From positions 1 to 64,000 of the forward strand of contig NZ_FNVR01000006.1 of assembly GCF_900108085.1 (NCBI RefSeq): a stretch of 64,000 bases of DNA, given 5' to 3'. Position numbers and translations under genes: made by a program. Shown one piece after another: positions 25,189 through 35,500 of the stretch (positions are counted from its first letter, which is position 1; each line of letters opens with the position of its first letter). This DNA comes from Algoriphagus boritolerans DSM 17298 = JCM 18970 (GTDB taxonomy: Bacteria > Bacteroidota > Bacteroidia > Cytophagales > Cyclobacteriaceae). The notes below the pieces were generated by a model. That model saw only the letters and a program-made list of their open reading frames with translations, was not told the origin of the DNA and did not search any database.

Positions 25189-25797
25189 ATGAAAGTGCCA
25201 ATCCGCCTAATACTGACATTCTTGATCCTCTCAGCCTGTTCTGGAGAAAAACCACATCTGGTCAATGATATCCCAAGCTACTCCAAAGCGGGATTTTTAC
25301 AGGCAGTCGTTGAAATCCCAGCCGGAACCACAGCCAAGTATGAGGTCGACAAAGTAAGTGGCAAATTGGTCTGGTCAACAGAAAATGGTCTACCAAGAGA
25401 CGTGGCCTACCTGGGCTATCCGGGTAATTATGGATTTATCCCACAGACACTTTCTCCAAAAGAAACAGGGGGTGATGGGGATCCATTGGACGTGATTATT
25501 CTTGGACCGGCAGTAGAGCGGGGAATTGTGATTGAAATCCGCCTGATCGGGGCATTGAAACTCAAAGATCGGGGGGAGCAGGATGATAAACTGATTGCAG
25601 TGCCAATCATTGGAGCTTTTGAGCGCATAGCATCTCTTGACCAACTTGAAGCCGCGTTTCCCGGGGCTTTGGAAATCATTCAGCTTTGGTTTGAAAACTA
25701 CAAAGGACCCGGAATGATGGTGTTGGAAGACGTTGGAGAAACCGCCTTGGCTAATAAAATTCTAACGGAAGCTGAAAACGCCTTTAAATCCCAATAA
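25189..25797 (+). CDS. Inorganic pyrophosphatase (family I) with lipoprotein signal
   Basis: The 202-aa product hydrolyses diphosphate. The family I signature is present as GDGDPLDVIILG (Asp96, Asp98, Asp101), with YLGYPGNYGFIPQTLSPKET before it and RLIGALKLKDRGEQDDKLIA after it. Unusually, it begins with a lipoprotein signal (IRLILTFLILSACSGEK, Cys17), so it should be anchored in the envelope facing the periplasm. Cytoplasmic members of the family start directly at the barrel. Mg2+-binding residues appear intact. It stands alone. Confidence 0.88.
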   Translation: MKVPIRLILTFLILSACSGEKPHLVNDIPSYSKAGFLQAVVEIPAGTTAKYEVDKVSGKLVWSTENGLPRDVAYLGYPGNYGFIPQTLSPKETGGDGDPLDVIILGPAVERGIVIEIRLIGALKLKDRGEQDDKLIAVPIIGAFERIASLDQLEAAFPGALEIIQLWFENYKGPGMMVLEDVGETALANKILTEAENAFKSQ

Positions 25798-25878
25798 ATC
25801 ATTTTTGTATTTTTTTTATATGGTCACTTTCAGAATACCAAAAGACCTTAACTTCCCCCCTGAATCAGCCTTTACTTC

Positions 25879-28413
25879 ATGAACAAGATTTTACTCACCC
25901 TTGCATTCGCATTTATGGCTTGCTTTGGCGCTTTAGCCCAACTGCAAACTCCCGAACAGTTTCTAGGCTATAAACCCGGAGACCGGTTCACCCCTCACCA
26001 CCGCATGGTCGACTACTTTGAGTACGTCGCTTCGCAAAATCCCAACATTAAACTGATCCAGTATGGAGAGACCAACGAGAAACGACCGCTGATCCTAGCA
26101 ATCCTCTCCAGTCCGGAAAACATGGCCAAACTGGAGCAAATTCGCACGGACAACCTTAAAAGAGCGGGGCTGATGGAAGGAACACCAAGCACGGAAATCC
26201 CGATCAACTGGATGTCATTCAATGTCCACGGTAATGAGTCTGTCGGAATGGAAGCCGCGATCTCCTCATTCTATACGCTGGCGGATTTATCCAATACCAA
26301 GTCACAGGAATGGCTGAAAAACCAAATTGTGATCATCGATCCATGCATCAATCCTGACGGACGAGATCGCTACTCCAACTGGTACAATCAAAAAATGAAC
26401 ACAACCCTCCAGCCCGACCTACAATCGCAGGAACACAATGAGCCTTGGCCGGGAGGACGTGCCAACCACTACCTGTTCGACTTGAATCGGGATTGGGCCT
26501 GGCAAGTACAGGTAGAATCTCAGCAGCGATTGAAAGTATATCAGCAATGGATGCCGCACCTTCACTTGGACTTTCATGAGCAGGGGATAGACAATCCATT
26601 CTACATGGCACCGGCGGCAGAGCCCTTGCATGAGCAATTGACCCCTTTCCAGCACGAGTTTCAGGATATATTTGGTCGAAATACTGCCAAATACTTCGAC
26701 CAAATGGGTCGCTTCTACTTCACCAAGGAGCGCTTTGACTTGCTTTATCCATCTTATGGAGACACATATCCCATGTACAGCGGAGCGATCGGCATGACCA
26801 TCGAGCAAGGTGGAGGCGGACGGGGAGGAATCGGCGGCTACAATTCTGTGGGCGACACCGTGACCTTAAGTAGCCGAATTGAAGGACACTACACAGCTGC
26901 CATGTCGGCTGCGGAAGTGACCAGTCAACATGCAAAAAGACTGGTAGAGGAATTTGCCACCTATTTCAAAAATAACTCCACCAACCCAAAAGGCAAGTAC
27001 AAGAGTTTTGTCATCAAAGGCGAAAGCAATCCTGCTCAAGTTGCCAAATTGCTTGAATTGCTTGACAAAAATGGAATCAAGTATGGAAAAGCCGGTGCAA
27101 AATCCGGGCTGAAAGGCTTCGAATACCAGAGCGGAAAAGCCGGTGTAACCTTTTCTACCTCTGAAAAAGACATCGTCATCAATGCCTACCAACCCAGATC
27201 TGTCTTAGCCCAGGTGCTTTTTGAGCCAAATCCGGCATTGAATGATTCGATCACCTATGATATCACCAGCTGGGCGATGCCTTATGCGTATGGACTTCAG
27301 GGGTATGCCCTGGAGACCAGACTTGACGCGTCTGGAGCATATGAAAAACCAACTTTCACACCAAATCAGGCAGGAGAAACTCCTGTTGCCTATTTGGCCA
27401 ATTGGCAAGGAACCCGCGATGTGGCATTTTTGGCAGCGCTGCTGAATCATAAGATTCGGGTGAAATATGCCGAGTACCCATTTGAAGTGGAGGGAAAAAG
27501 CTTTCCTGCAGGATCGCTGATCATCACCAAAGGAGGCAATGAATACGTTCCGGATTTTGACAAAAAAGTAACAGCGGCGGCAAATCAATTTGGGGTAAGC
27601 TTGGCTACTACCCAGACCGGATATGTGGACAAAGGCAAAGATTTTGGCTCACCTAATATCCGGGTGATCAAGGCACCAAAAGTAGCCTTGGTTGGTGGTC
27701 AGGGCACTTCTTCCTTGAGTTTTGGAGAGATCTGGCATTTCTTCGAAAAAGAACTGAATTATCCACTGAGCAATTTGGATGCAGCTTCTATGGGAAGTTA
27801 TGATCTCAGCAAATATGATGTGATCATCATGCCATCCACCTTTGGTTCAGCGCTCAATGGAAGTGCACAACAGAAAGTTACAGACTGGGTAAAGGCAGGA
27901 GGGAAATTAATCGCTATTGATGCGGCACTCAATCTTTTCGCAAACAAAGAGGGCTTTGGGTTAAAAAACTTTGATACTGAGGATGAAAAGAAAGCCGCTG
28001 AAAAAGCCGCAGAAGAACTTGCAAAGAAAGAACGCCTGGAACCTTACTCCGATGTGGAAAGACTGGATATTTCCTCTGGGACAGCAGGCGCTATCTATGA
28101 AGTGAAAATGGATCAAACCCATCCCTTGGGCTACGGAACCGGCGGAAAGTTTTACACACTGAAAAACAATTCCAATCGGTTTGCCTACCTCAGCGGAGGA
28201 GCCAATGCAGGCATCATCGCAGCAAATGACTCCTATCGAACGGGATACATTGGCTATAAAATCAAATCTAAAATGGGCGAATCTTTAGCCATTGGCGCAG
28301 AAAGGCTTGGAAGAGGTCAGATGGTCTACTTTGTGGACAATCCGATTTTCAGAAGTTTCTGGGAAAGTGGAAAATTGGTTTTAAGCAACGCCATCTTCAT
28401 GGTAGGACAATAG
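25879..28413 (+). CDS. Secreted M14-family zinc carboxypeptidase
   Basis: The 844-aa product has a signal peptide (about 1-20, ending GALAQ). Zinc ligands are HxxE in FNVHGNESVG (His117, Glu120) and the distal His233 in HLHLDFHEQG. DGRDRYSNWYNQ and FDLNRDWAWQ supply substrate-binding Arg/Asn positions as in carboxypeptidase A. After the catalytic domain (about 30-360) a long C-terminal region includes a glutamine-amidotransferase-like fold (VALVGGQGTSSLSFGEIWHF ... YDVIIMPSTFGSAL, about 610-690). This layout occurs in Bacteroidota M14 peptidases. It is followed by a terminator. Confidence 0.9.
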   Translation: MNKILLTLAFAFMACFGALAQLQTPEQFLGYKPGDRFTPHHRMVDYFEYVASQNPNIKLIQYGETNEKRPLILAILSSPENMAKLEQIRTDNLKRAGLMEGTPSTEIPINWMSFNVHGNESVGMEAAISSFYTLADLSNTKSQEWLKNQIVIIDPCINPDGRDRYSNWYNQKMNTTLQPDLQSQEHNEPWPGGRANHYLFDLNRDWAWQVQVESQQRLKVYQQWMPHLHLDFHEQGIDNPFYMAPAAEPLHEQLTPFQHEFQDIFGRNTAKYFDQMGRFYFTKERFDLLYPSYGDTYPMYSGAIGMTIEQGGGGRGGIGGYNSVGDTVTLSSRIEGHYTAAMSAAEVTSQHAKRLVEEFATYFKNNSTNPKGKYKSFVIKGESNPAQVAKLLELLDKNGIKYGKAGAKSGLKGFEYQSGKAGVTFSTSEKDIVINAYQPRSVLAQVLFEPNPALNDSITYDITSWAMPYAYGLQGYALETRLDASGAYEKPTFTPNQAGETPVAYLANWQGTRDVAFLAALLNHKIRVKYAEYPFEVEGKSFPAGSLIITKGGNEYVPDFDKKVTAAANQFGVSLATTQTGYVDKGKDFGSPNIRVIKAPKVALVGGQGTSSLSFGEIWHFFEKELNYPLSNLDAASMGSYDLSKYDVIIMPSTFGSALNGSAQQKVTDWVKAGGKLIAIDAALNLFANKEGFGLKNFDTEDEKKAAEKAAEELAKKERLEPYSDVERLDISSGTAGAIYEVKMDQTHPLGYGTGGKFYTLKNNSNRFAYLSGGANAGIIAANDSYRTGYIGYKIKSKMGESLAIGAERLGRGQMVYFVDNPIFRSFWESGKLVLSNAIFMVGQ

Positions 28414-28434
28414 ATCCAAATAGACCGCTATATG

Positions 28435-28464
28435 AACCTGGCCGCTGAAAAGTGGCCGGTTTTT
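28435..28464 (+). terminator. Terminator after the M14 peptidase
   Basis: AACCTGGCC pairs with GGCCGGTT (one bulged T) around a 10-nt loop, followed by a short T-run. It separates the peptidase from the kinase cluster. Confidence 0.7.
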
Positions 28465-28611
28465 AGATTCTAAGGGTTCCAGCCAGTTGGACAGCACTTT
28501 ATTCTAATTCCAAAAGCGTTTTTTTGCATTCATTAATTGGCTATCTTTTTCCAGATTTTTGAAAAGGCACCACCAAACTCCTTTTCTGTGGATTTTATTT
28601 TGAAAAACAGA

Positions 28612-31600
28612 ATGAAACATACCCTGTCCCTTTTGGGGCTTGCTTTTTTACTGGTTTCCTGCTCAAAGGAAGAAAAAACTGACCCGCCCCGAGATCAGCT
28701 TTCTTTTTCTTCTCCTGAAATTATTGTTCTTGCCTCATTGCCCGATTCTATAAAACCCGAATCGCTACGTTTGAGTGGATTTCCTCCGCCTCGTGTGATC
28801 CAAATCCCAAAACAGGATGGCGGCACCTACACCTTTGAGGATGAAGGCGGAGAAACCCAAACTTTTCAACTCCTGGCACCTGGTAGGCAAGACTTACCGG
28901 TATTGAAGAATGAGGCCGGGGAGGTCGTCAAAAATCCCAATGGTATTCCATTTATCTTGGGTGAAGGTGGAATAGCTCAGTTCAGAAACTATTCTACTGA
29001 TGATGGTCTGGCATTAGACGCAGTAAATACGGCCATTTTAGACAGCAGGGGTCACCTTTGGTTTGGCACCAATGGGGGAGGCATCAGTCGTTACGATGGA
29101 AGTGATTTTACCAACTATACTACTTCCCAAGGATTGATTGACAATGCTGTCCGGACAATAATGGAGGATAGTAAGGGAAATATTTGGTTTGGGACAATCA
29201 ACGGAGCAAGCCGCTTCGATGGATTTTCGTTTAAAAACTACACCACCGCTGATGGCTTGGCGAATGATGTCGTTTTCGGGATCGTAGAAGATGACGCCGG
29301 CAATTTGTGGTTTGGAACGGGCGGAGGTGGAATCAGCAAATTTGACGGAACCACTTTTAGCAATTATACCACCGAACAGGGTCTGGCGGACAATTTCGTG
29401 ATCGCTGTAACCAAAGACTCAAAAGGCAATCTCTACTTTGGTACCAATGGTAGTGGAATGAGTAGATTCGACGGTAGGACTTTTACCAACTTCACAGAAT
29501 CAGAAGGATTGGCAGGAAACCGGGTCAGAAGCTTTACACTGGGCTCTGATGGGTCCCTTTGGATCGGGACAATCGGTGGAGGTATCAGTCGATTCGACGG
29601 CGCTCGATTTCAGAACTTTACAATCCAAGACGGACTTGCTGATAATATTGTCCGGACCATTTTGGAAGATTCAAGCGGAAATATTTGGTTCGGTACAGGA
29701 AATGGGGCCAGCAGATTTGACGGAGAAAAGTTTACTACTTATACCCGAGATCAAGGAATGCCTGCCAATAGCATTTTGGCTATAGCCTTGGATAAATCAG
29801 GAAAATTATGGTTTGGTACCGATGGAGGCGGTATTTCAAGATTTGACGGAAGTCCGTTTACGAGCTTCACGGTAAATCAGGGCTTAGGAGGAAATATCGT
29901 CATGAGTACGCTGGAGGATCAGAAAGGCAATTTGTGGTTTGGCACTGCTGGAGGTGGAGTCAGTGTTTTTGACGGCTTGGGATTTACGACCTATTCGATT
30001 TCCCAAGGACTGGGAGGGGACTTTGTCTATTCCATGATTGAGGATCAGGACGGATCCATCTGGATGGGAACGGCAGGCAGAGGACTTTCCAAGTATGATG
30101 GGAAAACCTTCACCACCTATACCCCATCACAAGGACTGCCTTCGAATGAAGTCCTTTCAATTGTAAAAGATTTGAAGGGAAATCTCTGGTTGGGAACCGA
30201 AAATGGACTCAGCAAATTTGACGGGGCGAGTTTCACTAATTTTGGACCAGAACAAGGACTGGCGGGCTATGCGGTTCTCAAGATTCTGATCGAAGAAAAT
30301 AAAGGCATTTGGATCGCCACAGCGGACGGGGGCCTTAGCTTTTTTGATGGAGAAAGATTTACCAATCTTGGCGTTGAACAAGGATTGGCAGATAATGCTG
30401 TACTCAGCCTGGCCAAAGACAGCGAAGGAAATCTCTGGATTGGCACAGGTAATGGACTGAGTGTGCTTCCGGATTCTTTTCGAATTGCGGTAATAGAAAA
30501 TAAAAAACTAGAGCAAAATCCATTCATCACCTTTAAAATGGAGAATGGACTTCCGGATAATGTGATCTTGCAGATTGTGCCGATGACCAATGGAAAAATA
30601 GCCGTCGGAACCAACTTGGGTATTGCAGTTTTTAATTCGCCTTATTCTATTATTTCTGATTTCTCTTTGGAAAACCTGGAAATCTTCAATTCCAACACGG
30701 GTTATCCTGTCAAAGATCTGACAGACGGTCAGAACGGAATGTACCAAGACAGCAAGGGAATCATTTGGGCAGGAACCGGCTCTAACAAAACCGCTTTGGT
30801 GCGATTTGACTATGAGGCTTTATTGAGAAATAAGGAGAAACCCGAAATTTTCATCAAACAGCTTCGCATCAATGAAGAAGAAATCTCATGGGAATCCCTC
30901 CAAACAGAAGAAAACAGCATTCACAGAAAATCTTCTGAGCAAAGTGTGTTCGGACAAGAACTGACCACTCTGGAGCGAGATCCCATTCGGGAACGCTTTA
31001 AAGGGCTAAAATTTGATGAAACCACACCCTTTTACCCCATTCCGCAAGGATTGGTATTACCCTATAAGCACAATCACATCAACATAGACTTTGGCTCTAA
31101 TGAACTTGCAAAGCCTTATTTGGTGGAGTACCAATACATTTTGGAAGGATACGATGAGGAATGGAGTCCCATCCTGAAAAAGACAAGTGCCACTTTTGGC
31201 AATATTCATGAAGGTGAATACACCTTCTTGGTCAGAGCACGATTTACCGGGTCCATTGAAGGCCAAGCGGGAGAATGGACCGAGCCTTTGGCCTATTCCT
31301 TTACCGTATTGCCTCCCCTTTATCGCACGTGGTGGGCGTATCTGATTTACACCTTGATTTTTCTTTCATTCGCCTATCCAATCCACCGCTATCAGCGGAA
31401 TAAGGCAATCAAGCAAGAACAGGAAAAAGCCAGAGAGCGGGAACTGGAACAGGCACGGGAGATCGAAAAAGCCTACACCAAACTGGAATCTGCTCATGAA
31501 AACCTAAAGTCCACCCAAGCCCAGTTGATCCAGCAGGAAAAGCTGGCCTCCCTCGGACAGTTGACAGCAGGTATCGCTCACGAAATTAAAAACCCACTCA

Positions 31601-32322
31601 ACTTTGTCAATAATTTCTCAGGACTGAGTTTGGAATTTTTGGAAGAGGTGGAGGAAGAATTGGATAAAATGGAGGAAAGTGAGCCGCTGGAGAATGTCAA
31701 GGACCTGCTGGCCGACATCAAAATCAACCTCACCAAAATCAAACACCACGGCGGACGGGCAGACGGAATCGTCAAATCCATGCTGATGCACTCCCGAGGA
31801 GGCAGCGGAGCCATGGAGCCTGCCGATGTCAATGAAGTCATCAAGGAGTATGTCAACCTCTCCTTTCACGGCATGCGGGCAAACAAGAACCCCATCAATG
31901 TGGATCTGGTCTATGATTTGGATGAAAGTCTACCAAAAATCCCCCTCAATACTGAGGATTTCAGTCGGGTAATTCTGAACCTGACCAAAAATGCATTCGA
32001 TGCCATGCGGGAAAAAATCAATAAAGTCGGGCCTGAATATAAAGCCATTCTGAAAGTCCATACCAAAGACTGCGGGGACAAACTCATCATCGAAGTAGAA
32101 GACAATGGTCCAGGGGTACCGGATGACATCAAGGACAAATTGCTGATGCCATTCTTCACCACCAAAAAAGGAACCGAAGGTACTGGCCTGGGGCTCTCCA
32201 TCACGCATGATATCATCAAAGCACACAATGGAGTCCTGGACATCAGTACGGTGGTAGGTGAGTGGACTAAGTTTACGATTACGATCCCCAAGCCTTCTGA
32301 AAAAACTGTAAAAGAAAACTAA
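28612..32322 (+). CDS. Propeller-type sensor histidine kinase 1 (14 Reg_prop repeats, Y_Y_Y)
   Basis: The 1236-aa lipoprotein-like receptor kinase (ATG 28612, lipobox LLVSC, Cys17) has about 14 WFGT...FDG propeller repeats (about residues 110-720, the number for two seven-bladed propellers), a Y_Y_Y domain (about 825-905), one transmembrane helix (YLIYTLIFLSFAYPI), a coiled coil and then the kinase core. His990 lies in SLGQLTAGIAHEIKNPLNF; ATP-binding boxes are DNGPGVP, FFTTKKGTEGTGLGLSI. Unlike classical hybrid two-component systems of Bacteroides, there is no receiver or AraC domain. The ligand is unknown; related propellers bind oligosaccharides. It is the first gene of the signalling cluster. 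Confidence 0.9.
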   Translation: MKHTLSLLGLAFLLVSCSKEEKTDPPRDQLSFSSPEIIVLASLPDSIKPESLRLSGFPPPRVIQIPKQDGGTYTFEDEGGETQTFQLLAPGRQDLPVLKNEAGEVVKNPNGIPFILGEGGIAQFRNYSTDDGLALDAVNTAILDSRGHLWFGTNGGGISRYDGSDFTNYTTSQGLIDNAVRTIMEDSKGNIWFGTINGASRFDGFSFKNYTTADGLANDVVFGIVEDDAGNLWFGTGGGGISKFDGTTFSNYTTEQGLADNFVIAVTKDSKGNLYFGTNGSGMSRFDGRTFTNFTESEGLAGNRVRSFTLGSDGSLWIGTIGGGISRFDGARFQNFTIQDGLADNIVRTILEDSSGNIWFGTGNGASRFDGEKFTTYTRDQGMPANSILAIALDKSGKLWFGTDGGGISRFDGSPFTSFTVNQGLGGNIVMSTLEDQKGNLWFGTAGGGVSVFDGLGFTTYSISQGLGGDFVYSMIEDQDGSIWMGTAGRGLSKYDGKTFTTYTPSQGLPSNEVLSIVKDLKGNLWLGTENGLSKFDGASFTNFGPEQGLAGYAVLKILIEENKGIWIATADGGLSFFDGERFTNLGVEQGLADNAVLSLAKDSEGNLWIGTGNGLSVLPDSFRIAVIENKKLEQNPFITFKMENGLPDNVILQIVPMTNGKIAVGTNLGIAVFNSPYSIISDFSLENLEIFNSNTGYPVKDLTDGQNGMYQDSKGIIWAGTGSNKTALVRFDYEALLRNKEKPEIFIKQLRINEEEISWESLQTEENSIHRKSSEQSVFGQELTTLERDPIRERFKGLKFDETTPFYPIPQGLVLPYKHNHINIDFGSNELAKPYLVEYQYILEGYDEEWSPILKKTSATFGNIHEGEYTFLVRARFTGSIEGQAGEWTEPLAYSFTVLPPLYRTWWAYLIYTLIFLSFAYPIHRYQRNKAIKQEQEKARERELEQAREIEKAYTKLESAHENLKSTQAQLIQQEKLASLGQLTAGIAHEIKNPLNFVNNFSGLSLEFLEEVEEELDKMEESEPLENVKDLLADIKINLTKIKHHGGRADGIVKSMLMHSRGGSGAMEPADVNEVIKEYVNLSFHGMRANKNPINVDLVYDLDESLPKIPLNTEDFSRVILNLTKNAFDAMREKINKVGPEYKAILKVHTKDCGDKLIIEVEDNGPGVPDDIKDKLLMPFFTTKKGTEGTGLGLSITHDIIKAHNGVLDISTVVGEWTKFTITIPKPSEKTVKEN

Positions 32323-32599
32323 TATAAGAAGGCAATGATCCAAGAGGATATCCGAACCTTTTTATAATCATCATCTTATCTTAAATTAACAACGCCACTA
32401 TTTTTCGCTATCGGACTAAATCTAAGTTTCCCTTTGGAAGGAAACTGGTTTGACATTGGAAGAGCTATCAAACCGCTTCTTTATTCAGATTAAAAATTTG
32501 TCAACCAGGGCAAAAAAATCAGCCTTCAGAAAACTATATCGGCTGAATTTCTCCTGCCACCTGCTTGATAAGTGAGATTCATTTTAAACCAATCCATCA

Positions 32600-35500
32600 A
32601 TGAAGGTATCTTCCTTATTTGTAACCAGCCCGCTGAATCTGTTTTTTTTGATAGTTCTTGGTTTTTTTTCGTGTAAACAAGACTCCTCGGTACCTTTTCC
32701 TGAAAGTTCTTTCGGATACGAAATACCCAAACCCATCCCCTTTGAACTTCCCCAACCAAAACCTGTCAACTGGAAATCCTACCCTCCTGACAGTATTCCT
32801 AAAGGGGTAAAATTCAACTTCAATCTTGAAAATCTTCCCTCCAAACCCTTTTCAGCGAATGAATTCAGACCGCTAAAAGCTCCGGTTAAAACCACTTCAT
32901 TCGATTGGAACACGCTGGATTCCATTTCGTTTGACTTGGATACGATCACCCGTAAGCCCTTCCCTGTAAAAAAGTTTTTACTGCCTCCACCCCTAATCAC
33001 TGCTGCTTCGGTTCCCTCCGTTTGGCAGGGAGGCACCTCGGCAATAGTCCGACTGGGGCAAACCGAAGGCTTGCTTGGAAACAAGGTTTACGCCATGGTC
33101 ACTGATCCCTTTGGGAGTATGTGGATATCCACAGACAGAGGATTGACCAAATACGATGGCGTGGAATTCTTGACTTACAATTTTTTTGGAAGGGCTGAAA
33201 ATGGTACCGTTGAGATTATCTCAAAATTAATATTTGATCCCGAGGGTAGGCTGATTATTTCAGCAATGGTGACAGGCGTCTATCGCCTCGACATCACCTT
33301 AGGCTTGGTCGAGCATTTTCAGACGGAAAAAGGCTTTAACCGAATGGAATACGACGCTCAGGGAAAGCTCTGGGGAGTAAATGGGGGGCTTTACCTATTG
33401 GATCTTGAGGAAAGGTACATTTCAGAAATTAACCTTCAGTCGGCAGATGGTATGATGCCCGGCACTTTTGGCATCAATAAAGATTCCAAAGGGAATCTAT
33501 GGATTGGCTTGGCAAGAAGAATCGGAATAATGGATCCCGCTCAAAAATCGATTCGCTTTCTCGGAGCACCCGAAGGAATTACACTCCAGACAGCCTACGC
33601 GTTTTCTGAAGACCAGAAGGGCAATGTCTGGGTTTCAGCTTTTTCTCCGGGAGCGATTTCCATTGATCTGCAAAACAGAACTTTTGACCAACTGGGGCCG
33701 GAACAGGGGTATTTTGGCCGAACCGCTGAAGTGCTGCAGGATGAAAAGAAGCGCCTTTGGATTATTTCAGAGGATACGGTTAGAATTTTTGATCAGGAAA
33801 AAGCTTTAATGAAAAAGGTGATCACCCGTACAGTCACCCGTGATTTTAACTTCCCTTCCCCGTCCATCATCGGCAAGGACGGAACCATTTGGATCGGAAC
33901 CGATAAAGTAGGCATTCTACTTATCAACCCGAATGGAATGCTTTCTGACTATTTCACTGAAGAAAATGGACTCGAAAGCAACGACGTCTGGGGTATCACT
34001 GAAGATTCGAAAGGAAGAATTTGGCTAGGAACCTATAGAGGAATCAATATCTATGATCCCCAAAAGGAACGGCTTTACTTGCTCAAATTCCCCGGTGGAT
34101 CAGATGTAAATAATTTTCGGCAGATTTACCAAATCGGAGAGGATTTGCTTTTTGTGGGAATGGCCAGAGGATTCTCCCTTATTGATCTAAAAACCAATAC
34201 AGCTACATTTTACAATAGCCAAAACTCCCTGGGGATAACGACCATTTTCACCGGAAAAAAAACCCAGGATGGTAGAATCTGGATGGGTTCAGGTTCTGGA
34301 ATTTTGGTATTTGATCCCCAAGCCAACACACTTAAAAATCTGAAACAATCCAATGGACTTTCCTCTGACATAGTTTTTGTCATCAAAGAAGACAGAAAGG
34401 GTCAAATTTGGGTCTGCTCTGATTCAGGAGTTCATTTATTCGATTCCAAAGGCGAATCCATGCGAACGATCGATAAAAGCACCGGATTGATGACAGATTA
34501 CACTTCCATGCTTTTTGAATCTTCCAAAGGGGAAATTATCATCGGCGGAGATGTGGGGTTTTCTATTTTGGATCCTGAGCAAAAGACCATTACCCATGTA
34601 TCGGCAAAATCCGGTATCAGCCCTCCGGCGCTCTACGACTTGAACGAAATCAAGGGGAGAATTCACGTCGGCTCCGAAAACGGAATCATCGTCGTGGACA
34701 GGCCTGATGAATACAACTCCGATCAATTATGGCGTTTTTCAAATTATGGCAAATCATCCGGTCTGCCATACAATGATCACAACCAAGCTACATCCTTTGT
34801 CTCCTCCACAGGTGCAGTCTGGTGGGGTGCTGCGCCGATTTTGGTAGTCAATCATCAGGACCCCGTGATAGACAGCCTAGCACCTGAAGTGCACATCAAG
34901 GGCATGAATGTCATGGATCAAAATCCGGTATTCCTCAAGCCGGAATTCTATCAAAGCCGACTAGAAGAAAGTGATACGCTTTGGACCAGTGATCTTTCTC
35001 AAGGCTGGACCAAAGCAACTCTTCCTGAGGACTCCAGCTATGTAGCTCTTAACAATATCCTCTGGGACAGCGTCAGCTCGGGATTTCATTTACCGATCGG
35101 GTTGAAGCTCCCCTACAATCAAAATTCTTTCAATTTCACCTTTGTCAATCAAGCGGCACAGGGAAGAGATAAGATCGTCTATCGTTACATTCTCGAAGGT
35201 GAGGATGAGGAATGGTCAGATGTCAGCCCGAAACCCGCTTCGCGGATTTACTATAATTTGCTACCGGGAGATTACAGCTTTCGAGTGGCTACCCGAGGGT
35301 TTAATGGAGTCTGGAGCGAACCCGAATCACTGAGCTTCACCATTCTTCCGCCTTGGTGGCAGACTTGGTGGGCCTATTTACTTTTTGCAACGCTATTTGG
35401 AGGATTGACTTATGCGATAGTCTACGTCAGGTCTCAGTACTTGAAAAAGGAAAACCGCATTTTGGAGGAGAAGGTCAGCCATCGTACAGAACAACTTAAA

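Noticed and set aside
28940..30830. Tandem repeats considered as a CRISPR-like or satellite array
   Set aside because: They are in frame and encode propeller blades of a kinase with a signal peptide and downstream catalytic domain.
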